Below are positions 34,678 through 44,200 of a DNA stretch of 56,247 bases, piece by piece. Where the stretch lies: NCBI GenBank assembly GCA_051208045.1, contig JBPJFY010000019.1, forward strand, positions 1 through 56,247. Reading direction: 5' to 3'. Under the pieces are notes generated by a model that was given only the letters and a program-made list of their open reading frames with translations, searched no databases and was not told where the DNA came from. The position numbers and the translations under genes were made by a program. The stretch is from LZORAL124-50-18 sp051208045 (GTDB taxonomy: Bacteria > Pseudomonadota > Gammaproteobacteria > Pseudomonadales > Oleiphilaceae). How positions within the stretch are numbered: position 1 is the first letter of the stretch; the number at the start of each line of letters is the position of its first letter.

Positions 34678-35067
34678 TTAAGCGTCCGCCCCATACAACT
34701 GAAGCGCACCGTACTGAATTTCCAGCCGTGTGCGCTCTGCTTTTTTCAGGGAGCGAAGCACCAGCGCATACGAGTGATCAATCATGCGCTCGATCTCACC
34801 CAACGGTATGGAACCATCCAACACCACGGTATTCCAATGTTTCTTGTTCATATGGTAGCCCGGCTTCACTGCGTCAAAAATATCCCGAAGCGCATTGGCC
34901 TGATCCGGATCACACTTCAGGTTCATATGGGCAGTGCCTTCATGCCAGGCCAGCGTGGCGTACATTTTCCCAGCGACTTTGGGTACCATAACATCCGGCC
35001 CAAAGGGATAGTCTTCCAACGCTTCCGGCCTGGCAAGCAGGTAGGCTTTGGCTTGTTCATAGTCCAT
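34678..35067 (-). CDS. MmcQ/YjbR-family protein
   Basis: A 129-residue protein from the ATG at 35067 (MDYEQAKAYLLARPEALEDYPFGPD). MmcQ/YjbR family signatures are present: EDYPFGPDVMVPKVAGKMYATLA, LKCDPDQANALRDIF, VKPGYHMNKKHWNTVVLDG and IDHSYALVLRSLKK. The fold resembles CyaY and may bind DNA; function in vivo is unknown. GAGGGG lies upstream of this start. No operon partner beyond the small RHH-like protein. Confidence 0.88.
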   Translation of the reverse strand: MDYEQAKAYLLARPEALEDYPFGPDVMVPKVAGKMYATLAWHEGTAHMNLKCDPDQANALRDIFDAVKPGYHMNKKHWNTVVLDGSIPLGEIERMIDHSYALVLRSLKKAERTRLEIQYGALQLYGADA

Positions 35068-35339
35068 TGTACGACCCCTCATGCCATCTCGGCTACAAAT
35101 GTGCGTTATCTGACTCAATTTAACCAGCAAAACAAACCACGTCCACCCTTATTCGCTGCGAGCCACAACCCTGTTTGTCCCCTGCGGCTCAGTGCGCTCG
35201 CCTTGCGTGTCAATTCCGGTAAAAAAAGGTCAAAGAAATTTTTATGAGAAAACCGTCACGGTTGATAAAGACTCATTTTTTGTACATTTGCACCACTTTA
35301 GACTGAACCCGTATTCAATAATAAACAAGGACGGATACT

Positions 35340-37604
35340 ATGACGTTTTCTCTCGACCCGCGATTTTATGGGCCCGCACTGTGCCTCGCCAGTGCCCTGC
35401 CGTTTACCGCTGCCGCGGACACCCTTTCTTCAAGCATTAGTCAACAGTGGTCCACCGCGCACTTCACCGTCGCGCTCACCCCGACGCAACTGCAGGTGCA
35501 CTCCCGGGGTAAAACCCTGTGGGCCTCCCGGCCCGGCCAGAGTTTCGTTCGCGCGGCCAGTCACCAGCTCAGTGCACATGAAAATCGTGGCTCGTTTATT
35601 GTTGAGGAAAACATCGAGGCAACCTGCGCCACCCAGACGATCGAGCAAGTGGTTCAGCACCAAGACACCATTCAGATCACCGGACAACTCATCGGCGCGG
35701 ATAGCTGCGCCGGCCCGTATGCGCTCACTTTTTCCGAAGCCAGTCCACAGCGGCTGAAATTCGAGATGGCGTTTACCAATCCGCACATCAACTATTCCGA
35801 ACTGCACTATGCTTCGCGGGCAGAGGAGCGATTTTATGGCTTTGGCGAGCAGTTTTCCCGCCTGAATCTCAAAGGTGAGCGCGTCCCCATCCTGTCGGAG
35901 GAAGGCGGCGTTGGACGAGGCCATACCCCGATATCCCAAGCCGTAGACCTGGGTTCACCGGGTTCTGCCGGGAACGCATTAACCACCTATTATGCCGTGC
36001 CACAGTACATCACCAGCGATAATCACTCGGTTTTCCTCGAAAACACAGACTATGCGGTGTTTGATTTGACGCAACCGGAATCCGTGCGCATTCAACTGTT
36101 TAACAGCATCATGGCCGGGCAAATCCTGTATGGCAACTCCCCCCTCGATTTGATTACCGGATTCACCGAATACGCGGGCCGCATGCGCCCCTTGCCGGAC
36201 TGGTTTAATCAGGGCGCAGTTGTGGGCATGCAAGGAGGTACGGATAAAGTCACTGCCGTACAGGAAGAGCTGCAGCGACGAGGCACACCCGTTGCCGGTT
36301 TCTGGCTGCAGGACTGGGTGGGTAAACGCCAAACTTCCTTTGGCTCTCAGTTGTGGTGGAACTGGGAGCTGGATCAGGAGCGTTACCCGAACTGGAATAC
36401 GCTGGTGGATCGCATTGAGTCCAACGGTGGACACATGCTGTGTTACATCAATCCGTTCCTGGTGGACGCCACGGAAAAAGGCAATGTACGCCGCAATCTG
36501 TACCAGGAAGCCACCGCGCTCGGCTATCTGGTCACCCATCAGGATGGCCGCGCTTATGAGGTAACCAACACCGATTTTGATGCCGGCATGGTGGACTTGA
36601 CGCATCCGGAGGCGCGTATCTGGATGAAGGACATCATCAAGACACAGCTGATCGGCGAAGGCCGCTGCCATGGCTGGATGCATGACTTTGCTGAAGCCCT
36701 TCCCTTCGATGCCAAACTCCACAGTGGCGTCTCTGCCGCAGAATATCACAATCAATACCCGGTGGAGTGGGCAAAAATCGCTCGGGAAGCCATTGAAGAA
36801 GCCGGCCTGGGCAATGACATTGTGTTCTTCAATCGCTCCGGTGCGGCCCGCACGCCGGCGTTCAGCACACTGCTCTGGCAGGGTGATCAATTGGTGACCT
36901 GGGACAAGTACGACGGTTTCAAAACCGCCATTCTGGCCACACTCACGGGTGGATTTTCAGGCATCAGCCTCAATCACAGCGATATTGGTGGCTACACAAA
37001 TGCCTCCTTTTCGGGCGTTGGCTACGACCGAGAGCAGGAGCTGCTGCTGCGCTGGATGGAGTTTTCAGCATTCACCGCCGCCTATCGCACGCACGAAGGC
37101 CTGAAGCCCGAAGACAATGCACAGTTCTACGACAATGAGACCACCTACCGTCATTTTGACCGGTTTGCGCGTGTGTACGCGGCGTTGGGATTCTATCGCA
37201 AGACACTCTTTCAGGAAGCAGCCAGTAAAGGCTGGCCACTGGTACGACACCCGCTGCTGCACTATCCGAACGACGCCGAACTGGCAGAGCTGACGGATCA
37301 CTTTCTGTTGGGCAGTGAAATTCTGGTAGCGCCGATCGTGAATAAGAATGCATATAACAAAGGCTGGAAAAAGGTGTATTTCCCGGATGGAGCCAATACC
37401 ACCTGGATTAATGCCTGGACGGGCAAGCGCTACGGCAAAAACGGCAATACATCTGCGCCCTGGTGGCTGAACTGGATGAATCCTGCCAAAGGAAACTGGG
37501 AATGGGTGTATGCCCCGCTAGGCCAGCCGCCGGTGTTCTACCGAGAAGGCTCGGCAGTGGGCGCGCAATTCAGTGCCAACCTGTACGCACAGGGTATTCG
37601 CTAA
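35340..37604 (+). CDS. exported GH31 alpha-glucosidase related to YihQ
   Basis: A 754-residue protein with a signal peptide (about 1-27, ending AAA). The GH31 catalytic residues are Asp449 in WMHDF (nucleophile) and Asp516 in WQGDQ (acid/base). The TIM barrel also shows QDWVGKRQTSFG (324-335), CYINPFL and NHSDIGGYTN. It resembles E. coli YihQ sulfoquinovosidase from end to end. Of YihQ's sulfonate-contacting residues Gln288, Arg301, Trp304 and Tyr508, I align Gln324, Trp340 and Tyr552 as kept, but Arg301 is Gln337 here (from memory of YihQ). A neutral alpha-glucoside substrate is therefore more likely. It is periplasmic. A terminator follows. Confidence 0.88.
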   Translation: MTFSLDPRFYGPALCLASALPFTAAADTLSSSISQQWSTAHFTVALTPTQLQVHSRGKTLWASRPGQSFVRAASHQLSAHENRGSFIVEENIEATCATQTIEQVVQHQDTIQITGQLIGADSCAGPYALTFSEASPQRLKFEMAFTNPHINYSELHYASRAEERFYGFGEQFSRLNLKGERVPILSEEGGVGRGHTPISQAVDLGSPGSAGNALTTYYAVPQYITSDNHSVFLENTDYAVFDLTQPESVRIQLFNSIMAGQILYGNSPLDLITGFTEYAGRMRPLPDWFNQGAVVGMQGGTDKVTAVQEELQRRGTPVAGFWLQDWVGKRQTSFGSQLWWNWELDQERYPNWNTLVDRIESNGGHMLCYINPFLVDATEKGNVRRNLYQEATALGYLVTHQDGRAYEVTNTDFDAGMVDLTHPEARIWMKDIIKTQLIGEGRCHGWMHDFAEALPFDAKLHSGVSAAEYHNQYPVEWAKIAREAIEEAGLGNDIVFFNRSGAARTPAFSTLLWQGDQLVTWDKYDGFKTAILATLTGGFSGISLNHSDIGGYTNASFSGVGYDREQELLLRWMEFSAFTAAYRTHEGLKPEDNAQFYDNETTYRHFDRFARVYAALGFYRKTLFQEAASKGWPLVRHPLLHYPNDAELAELTDHFLLGSEILVAPIVNKNAYNKGWKKVYFPDGANTTWINAWTGKRYGKNGNTSAPWWLNWMNPAKGNWEWVYAPLGQPPVFYREGSAVGAQFSANLYAQGIR

Positions 37605-37624
37605 CGGTTGTACATTGTTCAGAC

Positions 37625-37647
37625 ACGCTCCTTCGGGAGCGTTTCAT
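37625..37647 (+). terminator. rho-independent terminator after the GH31 gene
   Basis: ACGCTCC-TTCG-GGAGCGT followed by TTTC. A seven-pair stem with a stable UUCG loop, 20 bases after the stop codon. The T tract is short. Confidence 0.7.
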
Positions 37648-37720
37648 TCCCTGCCGTTGTAGGCTACCATGAGGGCGGAACACGCTCACCACCTCGAATC
37701 GGTCACTGCAGGGAAACCAC

Positions 37721-38854
37721 ATGCAAAACAAACTGGAAGACGGATCATTTCTCTTTTGTCTCACCATCGTTTCACTGACGTTCGGTGCGATCATTCTCCC
37801 CTTTTACTCCGCGATATTCTGGGGCGCGATGCTCGCCATTCTTTTTAATCCGCTGCATCGATTTCTTCTGCGTCGTTTTCCAGGCAAGGTCAACATGGCC
37901 GCACTGCTTACCCTGGGAGCCAGTTTACTGATTGTCGTCATCCCGCTCTGGATCATCCTGGCCATGCTGGGCGTGGAAGGTGCCGCTTTCTACAAAAAAG
38001 TGAGCTCTGGTGAGCTGAACGCTCAAGCCTGGCTGGACCAGATTAAAGCCCATGTACCGGCCATCCAGCACCTGGCGGAACGATTTCAGATTGATCTCGG
38101 CAACATCCGGGAGCAAGTCTCCAAACTGGCGTTATCCGCCAGCAAGTTTTTCGCCACACAAGCCTTTAACTTTGGCCAGCAGTATGTGTCTTTCGCCATT
38201 AATTTTGTGTTGATGATCTATCTCACGTTTTTCTTTCTGCGCGACGGGCATCGCCTGATCGAGTTACTGATTCGCGCGCTGCCCCTGGGTGACACACGCG
38301 AAAGACACTTGTTTAATAAATTTGCTGAAGTCTCCCGTGCGGTGATCAAAGGCAATCTGGTGGTAGCCTTGGTACAGGGCACCCTCGGTGGCTTCATTTT
38401 CTGGGCGCTGGGCATCAATGGGGCGATGCTCTGGGGCGTGGTGATGGTGATTCTTTCTTTGCTCCCGGCGGTCGGTTCCGCCCTGATCTGGGGGCCTGCA
38501 GCCATTTATCTGTTCGTCACCGGCGCGGTCATGAAAGGGGCGATTCTGGTGGGCTTTGGCGTCCTGGTGATCGGGATGGTAGACAACGTGCTACGTCCGA
38601 TTTTAGTGGGAAGGGACACAAAAATGCCGGACTACATGGTGCTGCTTTCAACCATTGGCGGTATTGCGCTGTTCGGCTTGAACGGCTTTGTGATTGGCCC
38701 GGTGCTGGCCGCCCTGTTCCTGGCGTTCTGGCAGATTTTTATCGATGAATTCAACTCGCCCCCCTTCACGGATCCGGAGGAAGGCACCGTGTCAAGCGAA
38801 GATGGCACCGCACTCGCGCAGGAAGCCCCGCCACCTAATGCAAATAGCGAATAA
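37721..38854 (+). CDS. AI-2E family (PerM/TqsA-like) membrane transporter
   Basis: A 377-residue integral membrane protein with about eight helices and the family's central amphipathic and C-terminal signature: VALVQGTLGGFIFWALGINGAMLWGVVMVILSLLPAVGSALIWGPAAIY, then VDNVLRPILVGRDTKMPDYMVLLSTIGGIALFGLNGFVIGPVLAALFLAFWQIF. Family members include autoinducer-2 exporters and Na+/H+ antiporters, so the substrate is open. The last 20 bases overlap the convergent hybrid kinase gene. AGGGAAACC precedes the ATG. Confidence 0.92.
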   Translation: MQNKLEDGSFLFCLTIVSLTFGAIILPFYSAIFWGAMLAILFNPLHRFLLRRFPGKVNMAALLTLGASLLIVVIPLWIILAMLGVEGAAFYKKVSSGELNAQAWLDQIKAHVPAIQHLAERFQIDLGNIREQVSKLALSASKFFATQAFNFGQQYVSFAINFVLMIYLTFFFLRDGHRLIELLIRALPLGDTRERHLFNKFAEVSRAVIKGNLVVALVQGTLGGFIFWALGINGAMLWGVVMVILSLLPAVGSALIWGPAAIYLFVTGAVMKGAILVGFGVLVIGMVDNVLRPILVGRDTKMPDYMVLLSTIGGIALFGLNGFVIGPVLAALFLAFWQIFIDEFNSPPFTDPEEGTVSSEDGTALAQEAPPPNANSE

Positions 38855-41003
38855 TCTGACTCTTGAGTTCTCCCGGTTTAATGGGCTTGCTGAGAATACC
38901 GTTCAAACCCACTTCCTGAACCCGGTTCTGCACTTCTTCCAATACGGTGGCAGTCAACGCGATGATCGGCAGCCGCTCGTATTTCCCGTGTAACTTCCGG
39001 ATCTCCTGCGTGGCCTGGTACCCGTCCATGTTCGGCATCTGGATATCCATTAACACCAGGTCGTAATCCTTTTCCTGCACTTTACGCACAGCGTCTTCGC
39101 CATCGAGGGCAACATCAATGCGCGCACCCCACTTACTCAGGAGTTTGGTGGCAACCATCACGTTCACCCGGTTGTCCTCCACCAGCAGAATCTGGCTGCC
39201 CTCCAGCGAAGCGTGGGTCTGAAACTCACCGGCAGGCATTGCCTCTTCATGCTCAGACAGCCCCACGGGCAACTCCAGCTCAAAACTGAAGACAGAGCCT
39301 TCCCCGACCACGCTCTGTAACTGAATGTCGGAATGGTAAAGCTGAAGTATCCCTCGGGTGATCGCCAGTCCGAGCCCTGTCCCGCCATACTTCCGGGTTA
39401 CCGAGTTATCCCCCTGATTAAAGAACTCAAAGACTTTTCGCTGCTGATCCGGATCAATGCCGATACCGGAATCCTGCACGGTGAAGCGGATACGCACCAG
39501 GCTGTCCCATTGCTGTACGGCTTTGATTTTCAGCTCGACAAAACCGGCTTCCGTAAACTTCAGGGCATTGCTGATCAGGTTATTCAGCACCTGCCCCAGG
39601 CGTATTTTATCCGCCAACACTTGATCGGGGATTGCCGGATCAAGTATCAACCGAAGATCCAGCCCCTTGTGCTCTGCCTGGAACTCCAGTGAAGCAAGAA
39701 TACTGCGCGCCAGATCCTGTAGACTCATGGGGATGCGCTCCAGCTCAATCCTGCCTGCCTCAATCTTGTTAAAATCCAGAATATCGTTGATCAGGGCCAA
39801 AAGATTTTCAGCGGAAAACTTCAACGTTTTTAGATTGGCTAACTGATGCGTTTCCGGCACTTCTTCCAACAGGAGGTGGGACAATCCAATCACCGCATTC
39901 AGCGGCGTGCGAATCTCATGACTCATGGTTGACAGGAAATTGGATTTTTCCTTGATGGCCACTTCTGCCCGTTCTTTTGCGGCAATGAGTTCGCGCTGGG
40001 AATCCACTTCCTGCGTGATATCCATCAATATGCCATGAAAGATCACTTCAGAATCGTCACAATCAATGGGGGTGGCCACCCCTCGCAACCAACGGGTGCC
40101 TCTTTCAGGCAACACCAATCGAAACTTGTGGTTCCAGCCGTTCAGCTCTCGGGTCACCGCGCCAATCGAATCCCGAAACGCGGTTTTGTCTTCCGAATGA
40201 ATCACCTGGATCAGCTCCTGGGTATCGCTCTGACAACGCTCAGCGCTGAGCCCAAACAGCTCATCCATCCGAGGGCTCATGTAATTGAAGCCCAGGTCTG
40301 AGCCGTCCCGACTGCAGCGCCACTCAAAGATAATACCGGGTGCGTTGACGGCCATGCTTTTAAAGCGCTTCTCACTCAGCCGAAGTTCACGTTCGGCATT
40401 TTTTGTTTCGGTGATATCCCGAAAACTCCAGGCCAGACCATTCGGAATATTGGCTTCATCGCGGAGTAACAACGCCCACACCCCGGTGCGAATCGCTTCA
40501 CCCCGAATGTTTGTCAGCGTAGTCTCCCCTTGCCAGTAATTGGACTTGCTCAATTCTGTGGTGATGATGTCAAACAAATAACGCTTTTCCCCGAACAGCA
40601 CTTTAATATTCTGCCCCACCATTTCGTGTGCAGACAACCGGAACAATCCAGAGGCGGCGGGATTGCAATAGTGCACATCGCCGGCGAGCGTACTGTATAT
40701 TACTGCATCCCAATGCCGTTCAATGAACTTGCTCTTCATACTCAGTGCCGGGGAGCGATCATTTGGGCCATCCCCCGAATCCGGGCTCTGGAAAAAAGCA
40801 AAGTACATAAAGCCGAGTACCGGCAATGCCAACAACACCGCAAATAACGACAAACTTAGCAGGCCAGTACCCTGTAACGCGAGGAGTAGAAACACATCCA
40901 ACAACACCAGGGCGAGAATGAGGTAACGGAAGGTGGGGGTTTCTTCGCGCAGCGAAGAGGCAGACTCGATGCTGCTGGTTTCTTTTCGCGTTTCCGTGTT
41001 CAT
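38835..41003 (-). CDS. hybrid sensor histidine kinase (two TM, two PAS, HisKA, HATPase, REC)
   Basis: Read from the Met at 41003 this is 722 residues; Met 41057 is an alternative, and neither has a strong ribosome site. Two membrane helices lie at about 25-70. Two PAS domains follow (one around DAVIYSTLAGDVHYCNPAASGLF with RDITETKNAERE; one around PGIIFEWRCSR with MDITQEVD). The H box is FLSTMSHEIRTPLNAVIG, the ATPase has the N box NNLISNALKFTEAG and G boxes DSGIGID and GTGLGL, and the C-terminal receiver has ILLVEDNRVN and LVLMDIQMPNMDG with Asp as phosphoacceptor. No output domain, so a phosphorelay partner is needed. It overlaps the transporter gene by 20 bases convergently. Confidence 0.93.
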   Translation of the reverse strand: MNTETRKETSSIESASSLREETPTFRYLILALVLLDVFLLLALQGTGLLSLSLFAVLLALPVLGFMYFAFFQSPDSGDGPNDRSPALSMKSKFIERHWDAVIYSTLAGDVHYCNPAASGLFRLSAHEMVGQNIKVLFGEKRYLFDIITTELSKSNYWQGETTLTNIRGEAIRTGVWALLLRDEANIPNGLAWSFRDITETKNAERELRLSEKRFKSMAVNAPGIIFEWRCSRDGSDLGFNYMSPRMDELFGLSAERCQSDTQELIQVIHSEDKTAFRDSIGAVTRELNGWNHKFRLVLPERGTRWLRGVATPIDCDDSEVIFHGILMDITQEVDSQRELIAAKERAEVAIKEKSNFLSTMSHEIRTPLNAVIGLSHLLLEEVPETHQLANLKTLKFSAENLLALINDILDFNKIEAGRIELERIPMSLQDLARSILASLEFQAEHKGLDLRLILDPAIPDQVLADKIRLGQVLNNLISNALKFTEAGFVELKIKAVQQWDSLVRIRFTVQDSGIGIDPDQQRKVFEFFNQGDNSVTRKYGGTGLGLAITRGILQLYHSDIQLQSVVGEGSVFSFELELPVGLSEHEEAMPAGEFQTHASLEGSQILLVEDNRVNVMVATKLLSKWGARIDVALDGEDAVRKVQEKDYDLVLMDIQMPNMDGYQATQEIRKLHGKYERLPIIALTATVLEEVQNRVQEVGLNGILSKPIKPGELKSQIIRYLH

Positions 41004-41311
41004 CGATTGAACGTCCGATTCAGATGGTCCATGTGCTTGCTCACCGGTATAGGCCATGCAGGTTAGTGCCCCAACAGGTCCTTTAAGACACACTCCTGCC
41101 ACAGAACCATAGTCTAAATTCCAGCCAGCTTTGCAACAACGACCAAAACGTGAATCCTGTCCCATTTGTATCGACAGGTTTGATTATTTTATGGTCAAAT
41201 CTTGTTAAATCGCTCTTTTGAAGCCGGATAGGCGCACACACGCCTCACCTCGGCATGCACTATACTGTTAAGATATGACATCACTGCTCATCGGTGGCCA
41301 GGAGGACAAGC

Positions 41312-42007
41312 ATGGACACGTTTACTTTTTCAGGGCTCATCATTTCACTGATTTCGATGCTATTTATCCTGCTGGCGTTTGTTACCGCCACCTTGGGGGT
41401 GCAGTTGATTCGCCCCATCCCACTCATCACCCAGCTCACAACACGAGCCGCACCTGCCGTGGTGTTTAAAACCCGGCAACAGCGAACGGTCTATGGCACG
41501 CTGCTCCTTGCCAGCGCGGCCGCCTGGGTGCTGACCGCCACACTCATCAACCAGATGTCCAGTGAACGCGGCATGGATCGCATCCACAGTCTGCCTCCCA
41601 GCGCAGCGGGCGCGCCGCCGCAAGCGTTGCTGTCTGCCGCCGTGCCGGAAGGTACCGAGATTGCTCGCGCGGTTTTACGCGGCGAAGCCCTGGCGGAAAC
41701 ACCCCACAGTGCGGACTTTAAAAAGCTGAAAAAGCATCTTTCGCGCTTGTTGCTCAGTGCGCCGGAGTTCGATGACCCGGAAAAACCCATCAAACTAAAC
41801 CTGTCCACAGACCAATATCGTGATACCATACGCTACCTGGCAGAGGAATATCCGGGGTTGCTCAGCATGGTGTACCACCGGCAGATCAACGGCGAACCCC
41901 AGGTTGTGGTCTATTACCCCAACGTAGCAGGCAATCAACTCCACTACATTCCGCTCTCGGGACCCATGACCCAGGCGCTGTCGCAGCTGGGCGAAGACGG
42001 GGGGTAG
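41312..42007 (+). CDS. unrecognised membrane-anchored protein
   Basis: A 231-residue product from ATG 41312, seven codons below the longest start, because AGGAGG lies 7 bases upstream. Two membrane segments (about 5-30 and 60-80) precede a ~150-residue charged domain with LKKLKKHLSRLLLS and YRDTIRYLAEEYPGLLSMVYHRQ. I do not recognise the family. It is the first gene downstream of the divergent hybrid kinase promoter, and the exonuclease gene follows 65 bases later. Confidence 0.7.
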   Translation: MDTFTFSGLIISLISMLFILLAFVTATLGVQLIRPIPLITQLTTRAAPAVVFKTRQQRTVYGTLLLASAAAWVLTATLINQMSSERGMDRIHSLPPSAAGAPPQALLSAAVPEGTEIARAVLRGEALAETPHSADFKKLKKHLSRLLLSAPEFDDPEKPIKLNLSTDQYRDTIRYLAEEYPGLLSMVYHRQINGEPQVVVYYPNVAGNQLHYIPLSGPMTQALSQLGEDGG

Positions 42008-42071
42008 CCCGCGATGGTCAAACGCTGGCTGGCACCAGCGGATAATAACGAAAAAGAGAATACAGTACCGA

Positions 42072-42554
42072 GTGGAACCAACATTTATTGATTTTGAGGC
42101 CTCCAGCCTCAACCTGATAGAAAGCTATCCTATTGAGGTCGGCATCTGTCCGCCCAGTGGCGAGCCCGTGAGCTGGCTCATCCAGCCCCACGTATTGTGG
42201 AAAGACTGGTCAGAGAGTGCAGAGCGCGTGCATGGTATCCGACAGGAAGCACTCCAGCAGGAGGGCTTGCAAGTCTCACGGGTAACGCAGCTGCTTAACC
42301 AGCACCTGAGTGGCACAGTCTACTGTGACGCCTGGACCTTTGACTCATTCTGGCTTCATCGCCTCTACAAAGCAGCAAAGGTCACCCCGACATTCAAGCT
42401 GGAAAGCATTGCGACCCTGTTGAACGAGGACCAGGTACAGCTTTGGCAGGAAACGCGAAAAACCATCATTGAACAGAGCGGCATCGACACCCACCGCGCT
42501 GCAAATGACGCGCGCATCCTCCATTTGACCTGGTGTGCTCTGCAAGCGCGTTAG
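42072..42554 (+). CDS. DEDDh 3'-5' exonuclease-like protein
   Basis: A 160-residue protein starting at GTG. The exonuclease motifs are present: TFIDFEASSLN (Exo I, Asp7 and Glu9), VYCDAWTFDSFWL (Exo II, Asp) and HRAANDARIL (Exo III, with His and Asp in HxAxxDA). It resembles the epsilon subunit/RNase T superfamily in miniature. The small size and absence of fused domains suggest a stand-alone DNA or RNA trimming enzyme or a ribonuclease-like regulator. Confidence 0.82.
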   Translation: MEPTFIDFEASSLNLIESYPIEVGICPPSGEPVSWLIQPHVLWKDWSESAERVHGIRQEALQQEGLQVSRVTQLLNQHLSGTVYCDAWTFDSFWLHRLYKAAKVTPTFKLESIATLLNEDQVQLWQETRKTIIEQSGIDTHRAANDARILHLTWCALQAR

Positions 42555-42800
42555 GCTCAACAAACCTATTGAAAATTTCACCGATCAGATTAAACTACCG
42601 ACCAAATTGAACACACCTTTTTACGCTATGTACACGTTGTCTGCCCAGTCATTGAGTCACCCGCCATCGGAGCAACTGCTGCCGCAGATTGCCTGTTGTC
42701 GCAGGGTCATCGGCGAGCTGTACATAGCCCAGAAAGTGATTCATTACATTCAAACCTGAACGGTGACACTCCGGAAGGTGATGCTCAGAAGCCTTCCGAA

Positions 42801-42837
42801 AAACCCGAAAGGCTGTCTGGCTTTTCGGGTTTTTTTG
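42801..42837. terminator. rho-independent terminator
   Basis: AAACCCGAAA, loop, TTTTCGGGTTT followed by a T run. It faces the plus strand and terminates transcription arriving from the exonuclease gene. Only the stem and T run are certain. The preceding 42555-42800 region has no gene I can support. Confidence 0.75.
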
Positions 42838-42898
42838 TGGCTGCTCATCACCATGCCGTCACGCTGAACGAATGACAGGGTATCCCTGAGGTGCATAA

Positions 42899-43171
42899 AT
42901 GAGAAATCGCGTTAGATCGCCCAAACCCAAACAGCCTCAAAATCAGAAGCCACAGCCTTTGCGACAGCCACGCGCGCTGCCCTTTTTGGCCCAGATCTGT
43001 AAAAAGTTGAACCAGCGTATCAATCTTGAAGACGAACAACGCCTGTTGGGTGTTTATGAGCGTGGGTGGATTTTCAAGGGTGTACTGGGAAATCTGGAAG
43101 GAGATGAGGCCCGCTACGTAAAAGCACTGGCTACAAAATACAATTCCTGGATCGCGCGCCAGGTCGCCTGA
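42899..43171 (+). CDS. small hypothetical protein
   Basis: A 90-residue basic N-terminal region rich in Pro, Gln and Arg is followed by a compact helical segment, INLEDEQRLLGVYERGWIFKGVLGNLEGDEARYVKALA. No membrane segment or signal peptide. I do not recognise it. The C-terminal half reads like a real helical domain, and a terminator separates it from the upstream genes. It converges on the response regulator gene, with 5 bases between stops. Confidence 0.55.
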   Translation: MRNRVRSPKPKQPQNQKPQPLRQPRALPFLAQICKKLNQRINLEDEQRLLGVYERGWIFKGVLGNLEGDEARYVKALATKYNSWIARQVA

Positions 43172-43176
43172 GGGCG

Positions 43177-43593
43177 TTAGAAGTCGGAGCCGCCCAAGTC
43201 CCCCATGATGGCGTGATCGACATTACTGGTCAGCATATAGTTGTTGATCACATCCATAATTTTATCGCGGGAATAGGGCTTCACTACGTACCCGTTCGCA
43301 CCGGCACTGATGGCTTTTTGAATGCTCTCAATCGAGTCATCGCCGGTCACCAACACCACAAAAGCATTTTTCTTCAGGCGTTTAAAAGAGCTCAGCAGCT
43401 TCAGTCCATCCATATCCGGCAAGCCGATATCGAGCATAATAATATCGTACTGTTCTTCCAGAAACTGCTGAATGCCCGTATTACCATCCCCTGCCTCACC
43501 CACTTTTTCAACACCAAGTTGAACCAGCATCGAGCGGAGCAAGTCCCGCATTTGCGGGTCATCTTCCACCATTAATACGCTTAATTGTTGCAT
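43177..43593 (-). CDS. stand-alone CheY-like response regulator
   Basis: A 138-residue receiver-only protein from ATG 43593. The phosphoacceptor Asp is in DIIMLDIGLPDMDG, the acidic pair in VLMVEDDPQ, the signalling Thr in VLVTGDDS and the Lys in YVVKPYSRDKI. A 22-residue C-terminal tail (LTSNVDHAIMGDLGGSDF) has no known domain. Its position at the end of the operon with a membrane protein and the DISM hybrid kinase suggests it receives phosphate from that kinase's HPt domain. Confidence 0.9.
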   Translation of the reverse strand: MQQLSVLMVEDDPQMRDLLRSMLVQLGVEKVGEAGDGNTGIQQFLEEQYDIIMLDIGLPDMDGLKLLSSFKRLKKNAFVVLVTGDDSIESIQKAISAGANGYVVKPYSRDKIMDVINNYMLTSNVDHAIMGDLGGSDF

Positions 43594-43616
43594 GACCAAT
43601 TCCCATTACCCTGCTC

Positions 43617-44150
43617 TCAGGTTTTGCTCGCCTCCTGACTGTTGATCACGAGAGGCGCTGGCGCGTCTGGACTCTGGGCAGTGCGAGGAGACTCATCCTC
43701 TTCTTCCACCGAGTTATCTTCATTCAATAATTTGGTAACGCCAATGGCGATAGTATAGACCGAAATGGCGACGATCAGCAGAATTGGTTGCACAAATACA
43801 ACAAATTTCGGCACCTCCTCCGCCCCGACCATTTTCGTAATCAGCATCAATGCGGGGCCCATCACGAAAAACAGGGTCACCGCGATGAAAAACACAATGC
43901 GCTCCCGATACTTGCTCACGCGAGCATCGCTCACCAGACCGATCACAAACTTACCCACGCTCATACCGGCAATTATCGCTGCAGCCACAGACAAATCCGG
44001 GTGTTTCAAAATCTCGATACCCTCATTGTTCCAAAGGCGTTGCAGCGCAATCACAAGAAAGGGAAAGAGGATAAACAACACATCAGAGTATGTGCCGTAC
44101 ATCAGATTTACTGTGATGTTTTCGTTGTCCTTATCCGGTACAGTCTTCAT
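43617..44150 (-). CDS. unrecognised membrane protein in the kinase operon
   Basis: A 177-residue protein with four hydrophobic segments (about 21-36, 55-75, 84-106, 120-140) and a disordered acidic C terminus (LNEDNSVEEEDESPRT). I do not recognise it. It lies between the DISM kinase (50 bases away) and the response regulator (23 bases away) in one minus-strand unit, so it is probably a partner of that signalling pathway, perhaps a transmembrane modulator. Confidence 0.72.
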   Translation of the reverse strand: MKTVPDKDNENITVNLMYGTYSDVLFILFPFLVIALQRLWNNEGIEILKHPDLSVAAAIIAGMSVGKFVIGLVSDARVSKYRERIVFFIAVTLFFVMGPALMLITKMVGAEEVPKFVVFVQPILLIVAISVYTIAIGVTKLLNEDNSVEEEDESPRTAQSPDAPAPLVINSQEASKT

Positions 44151-44200
44151 TCATTTCACCTGGCATGGCGCGCAACGCGCTCATCATTGTTTAGGATTTA

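Noticed and set aside
41057..41165. Longest start of the hybrid kinase at 41165
   Set aside because: Residues before the Met at 41057 read as Cys/Gly-rich non-domain sequence without a ribosome site; the start at 41003 or 41057 is likelier.
42628..42759. 43-residue ORF between the exonuclease gene and the terminator
   Set aside because: No ribosome binding site and no recognisable sequence; too short to support.
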